Source: JAXFPC01 sp034180005
GTDB taxonomy: Bacteria; Bacillota; Negativicutes; Acidaminococcales; Acidaminococcaceae
DNA length: 29,718 bases
Assembly: GCA_034180005.1 (NCBI GenBank)
Contig: JAXFPC010000023.1
Location: 1 to 29,718 of the forward strand
Reading direction: 5' to 3'
Made by a program: the position numbers and the translations under genes. Each line of letters opens with the position of its first letter. Position 1 is the stretch's first letter. Shown here piece by piece: positions 1 through 8,509 of this stretch. The notes beneath the pieces were generated by a model, which did not search any database, was not told where the DNA came from, and worked only from the letters and a program-made list of their open reading frames with translations.

Positions 1-1344
1 ATTGATTTTGATAAGCGTTTGTATCATGAAGATATTCGCGGCAGCATAGCTCATGCATCCATGTTGGTAAAATGCGGGATTATTCCGGCGGAAGACGGCG
101 ATCGTATTATTGCCGGTCTGCAGGAGATACTGGCTGATATAGAAGCAGGAAAATTTTCTTTTGATGTTGCTTTGGAAGATATTCACATGAATATCGAAGC
201 TCGTCTTACGGAGAGGATCGGCTCTGCCGGAGCTCGTCTGCATACGGCGCGCAGCCGCAATGATCAGGTTGCGCTTGACATGCATATGTACATGAAAAAG
301 GAGCTTGCAGAAATCGCCGGACTTTTAATTTCTTTTGAAGAGGCTCTGTTAACTGTAGCTCGTAAGCACAGCAGGACATTGATGCCGGGATACACTCATT
401 TGCAGAGAGCGCAGCCGATTACTTTTGCTCATCATATGCTGGCGTATTTCAATATGCTGCAGAGAGATTTTCGTCGTTTGCTCGGAGTTTGGGATGGGGC
501 CGATATTATGCCTCTCGGGGCCGGAGCTATCGCCGGTACGACTTTTCCCATCGACAGGCATTATGTGGCCGAACAACTTAATTTCGGAGCGGTGTATGCA
601 AACAGTATGGACGCTGTGTCGGATAGGGATTATGTCATAGAATTTCTCTCCTTTGCGTCTGTGCTGATGATGCACATGAGCCGTTTGAGCGAAGAGTTCT
701 GTCTTTGGAGCAGCACGGAATTCGGCTTCATTGAGCTTGACGATGCTTTTGCGACCGGTTCGTCCATGATGCCGCAAAAGAAAAACCCGGATATAGCCGA
801 GTTGGTGCGCGGCAAAACGGGAAGAGTTTATGGTCATTTGCAGGCTATGCTGGTAACGGCGAAGGGATTGCCGTTAACGTACAATAAAGATTTGCAGGAG
901 GACAAGGAAGGCTTCTTTGACGCAGTGGATACGATTAAATTCAGTTTGGCTGTTTTCCGAGAGATGGTGCTGACCATGACAGTGAATGAAGAAGCTATGC
1001 GGGCTGCTGTCAGCAGAGATTTTTCCAACGCCACCGACTTGGCGGAATACCTTGTGCGTAAAGGATTGCCTTTCAGACAGGCGCATGAAGTGGTGGGCAA
1101 GTGCGTGGCTTATGCTATCGGAGCCGGCAAATTTTTGTCGGAGCTGGAGTTGGCCGAGTACAAGAATTTTTCAGAGCTGTTTGCAGCCGATCTTTTAGAA
1201 GTTCTGCGCCCGGAAAATTGTGTAGCGGCACGCAGATCTTTCGGCGGACCGGCTTTTGAGGAGAACGAGAAACAGTTTGTTGTCGGAGAGAATGTTTTGG
1301 GAAAACAGCGTATGCAGCTGGAAGCATTACAAAAAAAATTGTAG
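1..1344 (+). CDS. argH: Argininosuccinate lyase, 5'-truncated by window edge
   Basis: Last enzyme of arginine synthesis: splits argininosuccinate into arginine and fumarate in the cytoplasm as a homotetramer. The frame is open from base 1 and begins IDFDKRLYHEDIRGS. About 25 N-terminal residues (the usual MKLWGGRF-type start) lie outside the window, so an apparent TTG start at 19 is not real. Family landmarks are the substrate loop HTARSRNDQV, the THLQRAQP segment with the conserved histidine, and the fumarase/lyase signature GSSMMPQKKNPD with the catalytic serine loop. The C-terminus is intact and is followed by a strong terminator. argG usually lies just upstream but cannot be seen here. 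Identity is secure; only the start is missing. Confidence 0.97.
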   Translation: MDFDKRLYHEDIRGSIAHASMLVKCGIIPAEDGDRIIAGLQEILADIEAGKFSFDVALEDIHMNIEARLTERIGSAGARLHTARSRNDQVALDMHMYMKKELAEIAGLLISFEEALLTVARKHSRTLMPGYTHLQRAQPITFAHHMLAYFNMLQRDFRRLLGVWDGADIMPLGAGAIAGTTFPIDRHYVAEQLNFGAVYANSMDAVSDRDYVIEFLSFASVLMMHMSRLSEEFCLWSSTEFGFIELDDAFATGSSMMPQKKNPDIAELVRGKTGRVYGHLQAMLVTAKGLPLTYNKDLQEDKEGFFDAVDTIKFSLAVFREMVLTMTVNEEAMRAAVSRDFSNATDLAEYLVRKGLPFRQAHEVVGKCVAYAIGAGKFLSELELAEYKNFSELFAADLLEVLRPENCVAARRSFGGPAFEENEKQFVVGENVLGKQRMQLEALQKKL

Positions 1345-1366
1345 CAAACGTACGGCGGTTTGCTTA

Positions 1367-1399
1367 AAAAGGGAGATGACGTTCAGTCATCTCCCTTTT
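1367..1399 (+). terminator. Rho-independent terminator after argH
   Basis: A perfect 14-bp stem (AAAAGGGAGATGAC pairing with GTCATCTCCCTTTT) closes a 5-base loop 22 bases after the argH stop codon. The A-rich and T-rich flanks mean it could stop transcription from either side. Confidence 0.93.
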
Positions 1400-1485
1400 G
1401 TGATTCTGCGTGTATTTTATAATCTGTTTGCATGACTCGTTTTAATTTACATCGACGCTTGCAGTGGTAATCTGTAAAAGCAATA

Positions 1486-1494
1486 TGGTATAAT
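1486..1494 (+). promoter_or_regulatory. Extended -10 promoter for the cdaA operon
   Basis: TGGTATAAT matches the extended -10 consensus TGnTATAAT and lies about 40 bases before the cdaA start. No good -35 box is visible at 16-18 bp spacing, as is common for extended -10 promoters. Confidence 0.65.
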
Positions 1495-1534
1495 GTATAG
1501 CGAACGTAAGTAAGCATTTTAAGGCGGTGGTTTT

Positions 1535-2362
1535 TTGTTAGCGCAACTTCAGGATATTTGGTCCACCTTCAGAGTTTTTGACTTGATTGATATACTGGTC
1601 GTGTCCTATTTTTTGTACAAGTTGTATATGATATTAAAGGACACAAGAGCGAGGACTGTTGGCAGCGGCATAGTTGTGTTGGCTGTCTTTGCGCTGCTCT
1701 GTAAATTTTTGAATCTTCATGTGATGAGTTGGCTGTTGGATAAAGGCATCAGCATCATATTCGTAGCTTTGCCGATAGTTTTTCAGCCGGAATTGCGGCG
1801 CGCTCTGGAAAAAATCGGCAGCGGCAAATTCTTCCGCAATAACAGAGAAGTTGATATAAAAGCTATGATAAGTGAGGTACTGGATGCTGTAGAGATAATG
1901 AGCCGTGACAAGGTCGGCGCGCTGATTGTTTTTGAACGCGACCGCAGTCTGGAGGAACGTATCGAAACCGGGGTTCATATTGACGGCGTTGTCAGCAGCG
2001 GGTTGCTGCAGAATATTTTTGTCAAAGATACGCCGCTTCATGACGGAGCTGTAATTATTCGAGGCAACAGGATTGTTGCCAGCAGCTGCGTATTGCGGCT
2101 GACAGAAAACAGAAATCTTGCCAGTGAACTTGGCACACGGCACAGAGCTGCTTTGGGCATATCGGAGGAGTCGGAAGCCATTGCTTTGGTGGTTAGCGAA
2201 GAAACGGGAACTGTTTCTATCGCCCGCAACGGCAGCATGGATCGCTATCTTAACAGCAAGGATATTGAAGGTATACTTGTTAGAGAGTTGATTCGTGATA
2301 ACGATAAGAAAACTAATCTGTTTTTTGATCGGTTGCAGCGTATTTGGGGTGATAAAAAATGA
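1535..2362 (+). CDS. cdaA: Diadenylate cyclase CdaA (c-di-AMP synthase)
   Basis: Membrane-bound enzyme that condenses two ATP into cyclic di-AMP, the second messenger for potassium, osmotic and cell-wall control in Firmicutes. The 275 residues start with hydrophobic helices (about 16-33, 42-60 and 66-85), followed by the DisA_N/DAC domain from about residue 95. The signature motifs are present: DGA at 170-172 (PLHDGAVII) and RHR at 202-204 (GTRHRAALG). The start is TTG at 1535, preceded by a GGTGG-containing site. It overlaps cdaR by 4 bases (ATGA), which indicates translational coupling. Gene order cdaA-cdaR-glmM is the classic arrangement, here with one extra gene before glmM. Confidence 0.96.
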   Translation: MLAQLQDIWSTFRVFDLIDILVVSYFLYKLYMILKDTRARTVGSGIVVLAVFALLCKFLNLHVMSWLLDKGISIIFVALPIVFQPELRRALEKIGSGKFFRNNREVDIKAMISEVLDAVEIMSRDKVGALIVFERDRSLEERIETGVHIDGVVSSGLLQNIFVKDTPLHDGAVIIRGNRIVASSCVLRLTENRNLASELGTRHRAALGISEESEAIALVVSEETGTVSIARNGSMDRYLNSKDIEGILVRELIRDNDKKTNLFFDRLQRIWGDKK

Positions 2363-3306
2363 ATTTCTTGCACGGAATATTTACGAAGGATAATATAATT
2401 GCGCGAATCATCTCTGTGATTGCAGCCTGCGGATTGTGGTACTATGTTATGACTGAACAGAATCCTGTCCAGGAACGCATCGTGGATGTTAAGCTTACTC
2501 AGATAAATATGCCGCAGGATATTGTGGTTTTTGATGTGCCGGAAAAAGTGCAGATCAAGGTGCGGGGAGCGAGAACAAGAATCGGAGAAGATCTTGAAAA
2601 ACAGATTTACGCATCTGTTAACTTTAAAAATATCGTAGAGGGACAGCAGGAGCTCCCTGTAGAAGTGTCGTACGACGGAGGGCAGGTGCTGTCCGTAAGT
2701 CCTGCGAGGGTATCTTTCTACGCCGATACTGTAAGTGAAAAGAATGTGCCGGTAACAACACGTATCGTAGGAACAGTTTCTGAGGATATGACAATCGGCA
2801 ACAGCGTCATCAACCCGCCGCAGGTAACTATACGCGGCGCGACTCATCGGATAAATAAGGTCAATAAAGTTGCCGCTCCTGTTGATGTAACGGACAGGCA
2901 CGACAGTTTTCACGCGGAAAGCAGTTTAGTTGCTGTAAGTGATGACGGCTATGATATTCCGGGTATCAAAATAAAACCGGAAAAGGTTGCGGTAGACGCG
3001 GTGATGGTAACCCAAATGCTCAATGTGGAGCTGCCGGTTGAGCTGATGATGGGAGGAAATCTTCCGGACGGCATAGGGATTTCGCTGGTGGAAATAGCGC
3101 CCAAAACAGTTCGCCTTACTGCTCCGCCTTCGGTGATAAAAAAGATTAAAACAGTTAAAACCAAGCTGGTAGACGTTTCCAACATAAGCGGCAATACTTC
3201 CGTAGCTACGGAATTGGATCTTCCGGATAAAGTGATCCCTGAAAATAAGAACGTAACCATTCGCTTTTCTGTAGAAAGGAAGGGCAATGAAGCTAAGAGT
3301 CAATAA
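2359..3306 (+). CDS. cdaR: CdaR / YbbR-domain regulator of CdaA
   Basis: Regulatory partner of the c-di-AMP synthase. CdaR proteins sit in the membrane with YbbR domains outside and modulate CdaA activity. The 315-aa product has one N-terminal membrane helix (about residues 12-31, IIARIISVIAACGLWYYV). Three YbbR-type beta-rich modules follow, at roughly 35-123, 126-215 and 220-308; each contains a VxVxG or similar strand and ends in a V-rich strand. The start ATG overlaps the cdaA stop by 4 bases. The C-terminus overlaps the next gene by 20 bases, so all three are probably translated from one message. Confidence 0.93.
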   Translation: MNFLHGIFTKDNIIARIISVIAACGLWYYVMTEQNPVQERIVDVKLTQINMPQDIVVFDVPEKVQIKVRGARTRIGEDLEKQIYASVNFKNIVEGQQELPVEVSYDGGQVLSVSPARVSFYADTVSEKNVPVTTRIVGTVSEDMTIGNSVINPPQVTIRGATHRINKVNKVAAPVDVTDRHDSFHAESSLVAVSDDGYDIPGIKIKPEKVAVDAVMVTQMLNVELPVELMMGGNLPDGIGISLVEIAPKTVRLTAPPSVIKKIKTVKTKLVDVSNISGNTSVATELDLPDKVIPENKNVTIRFSVERKGNEAKSQ

Positions 3307-4891
3307 TGTAAAAATCTTTCTGGACAGGGAACTCCCTCTGCAGGAGGCTTTAAGTAAAAAACTCGGCGTTGCTGAAGAAGACATACAGAATTTTGTCGTG
3401 CTGCGCAGGGCTGTGGACGCGCGTAAGAAACATGATTTATGTTTGAATTATCATTTGCTGGCTGAGATAAATATTTCGGCTAAGCAGGGGCGGCGTTTGC
3501 TGCTTGACAGTGATGTTAACGCGTATGTTGGGACGTCTTTGCCGGAGCCTGTCACAGGGAAAGAACTGTTGCGCGGACGTGTCATAGTAATAGGTTCCGG
3601 GCCGGCAGGACTTTTGGCTGCGGTGCGTTTGGCCAAATACGGTTACAAGCCGTTGCTGCTGGAGCGAGGCAAAAATGTTGTGCGTCGTGTTGCCGATGTG
3701 CAGAATTTTTGGAATGGCGGCAGCTTTGATCCGGATTCCAATGTACAGTTCGGCGAAGGCGGAGCCGGAACTTTCTCCGACGGTAAGTTGACTACCCGGG
3801 TCAACGATCCTGCTATGGAAGAAATACTGAAGCTTTTCGTCGAAGCAGGAGCTCCGGAAAGTATTCTGTGGGAACATAAACCTCATGTGGGTACAGATCG
3901 TCTGCGAGCGGTTGTGACCGGCTTGAGTAACAAGATAAGATTTTTGGGCGGAGAAATTTCTTATGACGCGCACGTGACGGAATTGTTGGTTGACAATGGT
4001 ACGCTTCGAGGTGTACGTCTGGCTTCCGGAGAAACGATTGAAGCCGGTGTCGTGGTGCTGGCCTGCGGTCACAGCGCACGCGATACTTATGCGATGTTGC
4101 ATGCCAAAGGAATCGCTGTTGCCGCTAAACCTTTCGCCGTGGGCATCAGGATAGAGCATCCGCAGGAACTCATTGACAGAGCACAATACGGAAATTTTGC
4201 GGGACATCCTCTTCTCGGCGCTGCAGACTATGCTTTGGTACATCATACAGCGGACAAAAAAAGAACGGCTTATTCTTTTTGCATGTGTCCCGGAGGGCAG
4301 GTCGTGGCAGCAGCTTCGGAAGTCGGCGGCGTGGTGGTGAACGGCATGAGTATGTACGGACGTAACAGCGGTTTAGCCAACAGCGCTCTGGTAGTGAATG
4401 TGGGGCCGGATGATTACGGCAGCGATCCTTTAGCCGGAGTGGAGTTTCAGCGGCAGTTGGAAAAAGTCGCCTTCTCAGTCGGCGGCGGAGGGTATCGTGC
4501 TCCCGGGCAAAATGTGGAAACATTTTTGCGGCAAACCACGCCGTCTTTACAGGGGCTTATTGCACCGAGTTATAAACCGGATGTCAAAGCCGCTTCATTG
4601 GGGAGCATTTTGCCGAGTTATGTAACTTCTACGCTTCAGGAAGGATTGGCAGCTTTTGGAAGAAAACTTATCGGCTTCGATGACGGAGGAGCATTGTTGA
4701 CGGGAGTGGAGACGCGAACATCAGCGCCTGTAAGAATAGAGCGCAGGCCGGATAGTCTTGTTTCCGTTAATTGTGATTTGCTATATCCGTGCGGCGAAGG
4801 AGCAGGTTATGCCGGAGGCATCATGAGCGCGGCTCTTGACGGCCGCCGCGTGGCTGATAAAATTATAGAGAGATTTGCGCCGACGGTGTAA
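3287..4891 (+). CDS. COG2509-type FAD-dependent oxidoreductase, function unknown
   Basis: A 534-aa flavoprotein of the uncharacterised FAD-dependent dehydrogenase family (COG2509). The first roughly 95 residues form a small N-terminal domain. A Rossmann fold follows, with the dinucleotide motif IGSGPAG at 102-108 and an acidic strand end (LLLERG). The family-specific segment GEGGAGTFSDGKLTTR follows, and a C-terminal FAD contact is seen near GEGAGYAGG. No membrane segment or signal peptide is evident. The start ATG lies 20 bases inside cdaR with GGAAGG upstream, so it belongs to the cdaA operon. Substrate is unknown. Its position between cdaR and glmM suggests a link to envelope or redox metabolism, but that is only context. 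Confidence 0.85.
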   Translation: MKLRVNNVKIFLDRELPLQEALSKKLGVAEEDIQNFVVLRRAVDARKKHDLCLNYHLLAEINISAKQGRRLLLDSDVNAYVGTSLPEPVTGKELLRGRVIVIGSGPAGLLAAVRLAKYGYKPLLLERGKNVVRRVADVQNFWNGGSFDPDSNVQFGEGGAGTFSDGKLTTRVNDPAMEEILKLFVEAGAPESILWEHKPHVGTDRLRAVVTGLSNKIRFLGGEISYDAHVTELLVDNGTLRGVRLASGETIEAGVVVLACGHSARDTYAMLHAKGIAVAAKPFAVGIRIEHPQELIDRAQYGNFAGHPLLGAADYALVHHTADKKRTAYSFCMCPGGQVVAAASEVGGVVVNGMSMYGRNSGLANSALVVNVGPDDYGSDPLAGVEFQRQLEKVAFSVGGGGYRAPGQNVETFLRQTTPSLQGLIAPSYKPDVKAASLGSILPSYVTSTLQEGLAAFGRKLIGFDDGGALLTGVETRTSAPVRIERRPDSLVSVNCDLLYPCGEGAGYAGGIMSAALDGRRVADKIIERFAPTV

Positions 4892-4922
4892 ATATAAATA
4901 CATTGTATCAGGAGGAGTTTTT

Positions 4923-6263
4923 GTGGCTCGTTTATTCGGAACTGACGGAGTTCGCGGTGTGGCTAATGTTGAATTGACACCGGAACTGGCTTTTAAACTC
5001 GGCTATGCAGCCGCTACATATTTTGGAAGGGAGACAGCCAATCCAAAACTTATTATAGGCAGGGACACGCGCCGTAGCGGACAGATGTTGGAGTGCGCTT
5101 TGGCGGCGGGAATTTGTTCTGCCGGAGGAGATGCTCATATTTTGGGAGTAATGCCGACACCAGCCGTGTCTTTTCTTACGTCCGAAGTCAAAGCAAGCGC
5201 CGGAGTGGTTATATCAGCTTCTCATAACCCTTTTGAGGATAACGGAATAAAGTTTTTTTCACAGACAGGGCATAAACTGCCGGATGCTGTGGAAGATGAG
5301 ATAGAAATGATAGTTGCGGCTCCAATTGATTACGGCAAGACAGTACGTGGAAGCAGTGTGGGACGTGTTGTCTATGAGCAGGGAATGGCGGAAAAATATA
5401 TTCGTCATATCATCAAAACAGCTTATACTAAGTTGGACGGAATAAAAGTTGTGTTGGATTGTGCCAACGGTGCCAACAGCTATATCGCTCCGGAAATTCT
5501 GAGGGCCTTGGGTGCTGAAGTTATCACCATTTTTAACGAACCTAACGGTATAAATATCAACAACGGCTGCGGATCTACGCATATGGAAGAGTTGCAGAAG
5601 CGCGTGGTACAGGAAGGCGCCTCGGTAGGTATAGCTAATGACGGAGATGCGGATCGTTGCCTGGTGGTTGATGAAACAGGTACCGTTCTGGACGGAGATC
5701 AGATTATGCTGATTTGCGCCTTGGAACTGATGCACCGAGGCAAATTAAAAGACAATACTTTGGTAGCTACTGTCATGAGTAATGTGGGACTACATCAAGC
5801 CATGAAAGCTCACGGCGGAAAAACTGTTAAGACTGCAGTTGGCGATCGCTATGTGCTTGAGGAAATGCTGAAACACGACTATACAATCGGCGGGGAGCAA
5901 TCCGGACACATTATTTTTTCAGAATACGCCAAGACCGGCGACGGAATTTTGACGGCGGTGCAGCTGCTCTGCGCTATGGTTAAGAACAATAAGTTTCTGT
6001 CCGAAATGGGCGGTTGTATGAAAAAGTATCCGCAGCTGCTTTTGAATGTGCGGGTTAAAAATAAGCATGGTTGGGAAACGCGAGAAGCTATCGGAAATAT
6101 TATTGCCAAATACAAGGAAGAGTTGGGCGACGACGGTCAGATATTGGTACGTGCTTCCGGTACCGAACCGCTGATCAGGATTATGGCTGAAGGACCGAAG
6201 CAGGAACGTTTAGAACAGATTGTCAACAGCATAGCAGAAGTAGTGGTGAAAGAATTGCAATAA
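4923..6263 (+). CDS. glmM: Phosphoglucosamine mutase GlmM
   Basis: Converts glucosamine-6-phosphate to glucosamine-1-phosphate, the second step towards UDP-GlcNAc for peptidoglycan. I chose GTG at 4923 because it has AGGAGG 7 bases upstream and yields the usual N-terminus MARLFGTDGVRG. A longer in-frame TTG start at 4875 would add 16 unrelated residues overlapping the previous gene. The product has 446 residues. Key sites are the phosphoserine Ser100 in SASHNP, the Mg2+ loop DGDADR at 240-245 (Asp240, 242, 244), the sugar loop GGEQSGH and the phosphate-binding loop RASGTEPLIR near the C-terminus. GlmM inhibits CdaA in other Firmicutes, which fits the shared operon. Confidence 0.97.
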   Translation: MARLFGTDGVRGVANVELTPELAFKLGYAAATYFGRETANPKLIIGRDTRRSGQMLECALAAGICSAGGDAHILGVMPTPAVSFLTSEVKASAGVVISASHNPFEDNGIKFFSQTGHKLPDAVEDEIEMIVAAPIDYGKTVRGSSVGRVVYEQGMAEKYIRHIIKTAYTKLDGIKVVLDCANGANSYIAPEILRALGAEVITIFNEPNGININNGCGSTHMEELQKRVVQEGASVGIANDGDADRCLVVDETGTVLDGDQIMLICALELMHRGKLKDNTLVATVMSNVGLHQAMKAHGGKTVKTAVGDRYVLEEMLKHDYTIGGEQSGHIIFSEYAKTGDGILTAVQLLCAMVKNNKFLSEMGGCMKKYPQLLLNVRVKNKHGWETREAIGNIIAKYKEELGDDGQILVRASGTEPLIRIMAEGPKQERLEQIVNSIAEVVVKELQ

Positions 6264-6279
6264 TCACGCCAGCTTTTTG

Positions 6280-6309
6280 TTGACCGAGGTTCAGTGTTTA
6301 GTGTAAAAT
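6280..6309 (+). promoter_or_regulatory. Sigma-A type promoter upstream of the glmS ribozyme
   Basis: TTGACC (6280-6285), an 18-bp spacer and TAAAAT (6304-6309). This puts the transcript start about 70 bases before the ribozyme cleavage site, so glmS can be expressed independently of the glmM operon. Confidence 0.7.
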
Positions 6310-6324
6310 TATAGCAACGACAGT

Positions 6325-6359
6325 ATATGCCACAGGGGCTGCCGGCCTGTGTGGCATAT
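6325..6359 (+). other. Hairpin between the glmS promoter and the ribozyme
   Basis: ATATGCCAC..AGG pairs with CCTGTGTGGCATAT, giving about 12 bp with a 2-base bulge and a GC-rich loop. It lacks a clean T-run, so it is a poor terminator. It may stabilise the 5' fragment released by ribozyme cleavage or act as a weak end for glmM transcripts. Confidence 0.5.
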
Positions 6360-6387
6360 TCTATGTCAGGGAGCATGGCTGTCGTTT

Positions 6388-6518
6388 AGCGCAGGTGCCG
6401 CTTAAGGCGGCAGACGAGGATCGGGATTGTCGAGAAGTCAGCGGATGTCCCGCGGTCAGTTGCGAACCGTAAGCTTTATACAAAGTCCTTCGGCAACGAG
6501 GGGGATAAAAGTAAAGCG
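6388..6518 (+). ncRNA. glmS ribozyme (GlcN6P-activated self-cleaving riboswitch)
   Basis: The leader of glmS carries the conserved core of the GlcN6P-dependent ribozyme. The cleavage site is A6388|G6389 in TTTAGCGC, followed by a stem TGCCGC/GCGGCA. The invariant GACGAGG then occurs, followed by GGG..TGTCGAG...GCGGATG.CCC, which makes the pseudoknotted P2.1/P2.2 core. A P3 hairpin (CGGT/ACCG) and a P4 arm (GCTTTAT...AAAGC) complete it, ending about 36 bases before glmS. In the family, bound glucosamine-6-phosphate acts as coenzyme. Cleavage leaves a 5'-OH mRNA that is degraded, so enzyme levels fall when product accumulates. Confidence 0.96.
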
Positions 6519-6553
6519 GCAGAAAGGCGAATAAAATAAGGGAGGATACTTTG

Positions 6554-8383
6554 ATGTGTGGTATCGTAGGTTATATCGGTGCCGGTGAAGCGGCTTCCTT
6601 TCTGTTGGACGGAATGAGCAAATTGGAATACCGCGGTTATGATTCAGCAGGAATAGTCGTTTGGGAAAAGAATAATATGCGGGTGGAGAAATGTCTGGGG
6701 CGTTTAGATGCTCTGAGGCAGAAATTGTCCGGAAGGATGCCGACCGGTTCCGTAGGCATCGGTCATACTCGCTGGGCAACACACGGGCGTCCGTCGGACG
6801 TCAATGCTCATCCGCACACGGACGGCAGCGGCAAGTTTGTTGTGGTACATAACGGCATCATTGAAAACTATTTGCTTTTGAAAAAGGAACTGACCGACGC
6901 GGGCAGTGTCTTTGTTTCGGAAACAGACACCGAAGTAGTGGCGCACCTGGCGGCGGCCATGTATGACGGTAACTTCGAGAGTACGGTAAAAAAAGTTCTG
7001 AAAAGGATCAGGGGATCTTACAGCCTCGTTTTTATGTGTGCGGATGAACCGGATAAAATTATCTGTACCAAAAAAGATAATCCTCTGGTGATAGGCTTAG
7101 GCGAAGGCGAGAATTTTGTGGCGTCCGATATACCGGCCATTATCAGCAGAACAAGAAGAACTTTCATCATGAGCGACGGTGAGATTGCAACTGTTACCAG
7201 GGATGGCGTGTGGGTGCAGGACATTAACGGAACGCCTATCAGTAAGAAAGTTTTTGAAGTGAACTGGAATGCCGCCGCTGCTGAAAAAGGCGGTTTTGAG
7301 CATTATATGCTTAAGGAGATTTACGAGCAGCCTAAAGCTATTCGTTCCACTATGCAAGGACGTGTGGACGGCGCGGCAGGCAGAATAAATTTTACGGAAC
7401 TTGCTTGGAACAAAGTGTTTATTGCCGGAGTCGACAGAATTTTTATCGTGGGTTGCGGAACGGCATATCATGCAGGAATAATGGGTAAATATTATTTGGA
7501 ACATTTGGCTCGCATACCCGTTGAAGTGGATATCGCCAGTGAATTCAGATATCGTTCGCCGTTAGTTTCCGAAAAAAGCTTGGCAGTATTTATAAGCCAG
7601 AGCGGCGAGACAAGCGACACTTTGGCGGCACTGCGGGAAGCAAAGAAGTTGGGAGCCAGAACGTTGGCTGTGACCAATGTTATGGGCAGCTCGGTCGCTC
7701 GCGAAGCGGATCAGGTTGTTTATACGGATGCGGGGCCGGAGATAGCTGTGGCTTCTACCAAAGCATACACCACTCAACTGCTTGTGATGTACATGTTGGC
7801 TGTGTATATCGGGGTGTTACGAGGTGCGCTTGCTCCGGAACAGGAAATAGTTTGTGCCGATAATTTGCTGCGTCTGTCGGAACAGCTCCACAGAATATTG
7901 GAAAATACCGAGCAGATAAAAGTTTTTGCCGAGAGGTACGGCAGCAGTCGCAGCGCCTTTTTCATGGGCAGAAGTTTGGACTATGCCGTAGCGTTGGAAG
8001 GCGCGCTGAAGCTGAAAGAAATTTCGTATATTCATGCGGAAGCTTATGCAGCCGGAGAGCTGAAGCACGGAACTTTGGCTTTGATTGAGACCGGCGTGCC
8101 TGTTATCGTGCTGGCAACACAGAAAGACATTTACGACAAAACGGTCAGCAATATGCAGGAAGTTAAAGCTCGTGAAGCGGCGGTGATTGCAATAGGACTT
8201 GAGGGGGATGACATTTTGTACCATCATGCAGATCATGTTATCTATATCCCGCGGACGGATAAGTTTTTGGCGCCGATTTTAGCGGTGATTCCTTTACAGC
8301 TTTTGGCGTATTACGCAGCGCTCGCGAGAGGTTGCGATGTGGACAAACCGAGAAATTTGGCGAAAAGCGTCACTGTGGAATAA
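6554..8383 (+). CDS. glmS: Glutamine--fructose-6-phosphate aminotransferase (isomerizing)
   Basis: Makes glucosamine-6-phosphate from fructose-6-phosphate and glutamine, the entry step of amino-sugar and peptidoglycan synthesis. ATG at 6554 is chosen over the TTG one codon earlier because the mature protein must begin with Cys (MCGIVGYIG); that Cys is the glutaminase nucleophile. GGGAGG precedes it. The 609-aa product has an N-terminal class II glutaminase domain (about 2-215, with GHTRWATHG and HNGIIENY). Two SIS sugar-isomerase domains follow (VGCGTAYHAG, SQSGETSDTLAALREAK, STKAYTTQ), and the C-terminus ends in the typical DKPRNLAKSVTVE. Regulation is by the upstream ribozyme; a 14-bp terminator follows. 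Confidence 0.98.
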   Translation: MCGIVGYIGAGEAASFLLDGMSKLEYRGYDSAGIVVWEKNNMRVEKCLGRLDALRQKLSGRMPTGSVGIGHTRWATHGRPSDVNAHPHTDGSGKFVVVHNGIIENYLLLKKELTDAGSVFVSETDTEVVAHLAAAMYDGNFESTVKKVLKRIRGSYSLVFMCADEPDKIICTKKDNPLVIGLGEGENFVASDIPAIISRTRRTFIMSDGEIATVTRDGVWVQDINGTPISKKVFEVNWNAAAAEKGGFEHYMLKEIYEQPKAIRSTMQGRVDGAAGRINFTELAWNKVFIAGVDRIFIVGCGTAYHAGIMGKYYLEHLARIPVEVDIASEFRYRSPLVSEKSLAVFISQSGETSDTLAALREAKKLGARTLAVTNVMGSSVAREADQVVYTDAGPEIAVASTKAYTTQLLVMYMLAVYIGVLRGALAPEQEIVCADNLLRLSEQLHRILENTEQIKVFAERYGSSRSAFFMGRSLDYAVALEGALKLKEISYIHAEAYAAGELKHGTLALIETGVPVIVLATQKDIYDKTVSNMQEVKAREAAVIAIGLEGDDILYHHADHVIYIPRTDKFLAPILAVIPLQLLAYYAALARGCDVDKPRNLAKSVTVE

Positions 8384-8425
8384 ACATAGACAGCTGCTGC
8401 TTTTGTGAGCGGCAGCTGTCTATGT
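8384..8425 (+). terminator. Terminator after glmS
   Basis: A perfect 14-bp inverted repeat (ACATAGACAGCTGC with GCAGCTGTCTATGT) starts right after the glmS stop codon and has a 14-base loop. The following sequence is only moderately T-rich. Confidence 0.8.
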
Positions 8426-8476
8426 ATTATGTATATTTTGTGATAAACAAAAAAAATTATGATATTATATTCGCAG

Positions 8477-8482
8477 TATAAT
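8477..8482 (+). promoter_or_regulatory. Candidate -10 box for the AGCS symporter gene
   Basis: TATAAT lies 27 bases before the start codon and a very AT-rich stretch precedes it. No convincing -35 box is visible, so this is a partial promoter call. Confidence 0.45.
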
Positions 8483-8509
8483 GATTGATTAATATCGAGG
8501 TGGAGAAAT

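Noticed and set aside
3437..4246. A 269-codon minus-strand open frame
   Set aside because: It lies antisense to the FAD protein, has no recognisable domain and no ribosome binding site of note.
4875..4922. Upstream TTG start for glmM
   Set aside because: It overlaps the previous gene and lacks a ribosome binding site; GTG 4923 with AGGAGG gives the family N-terminus.
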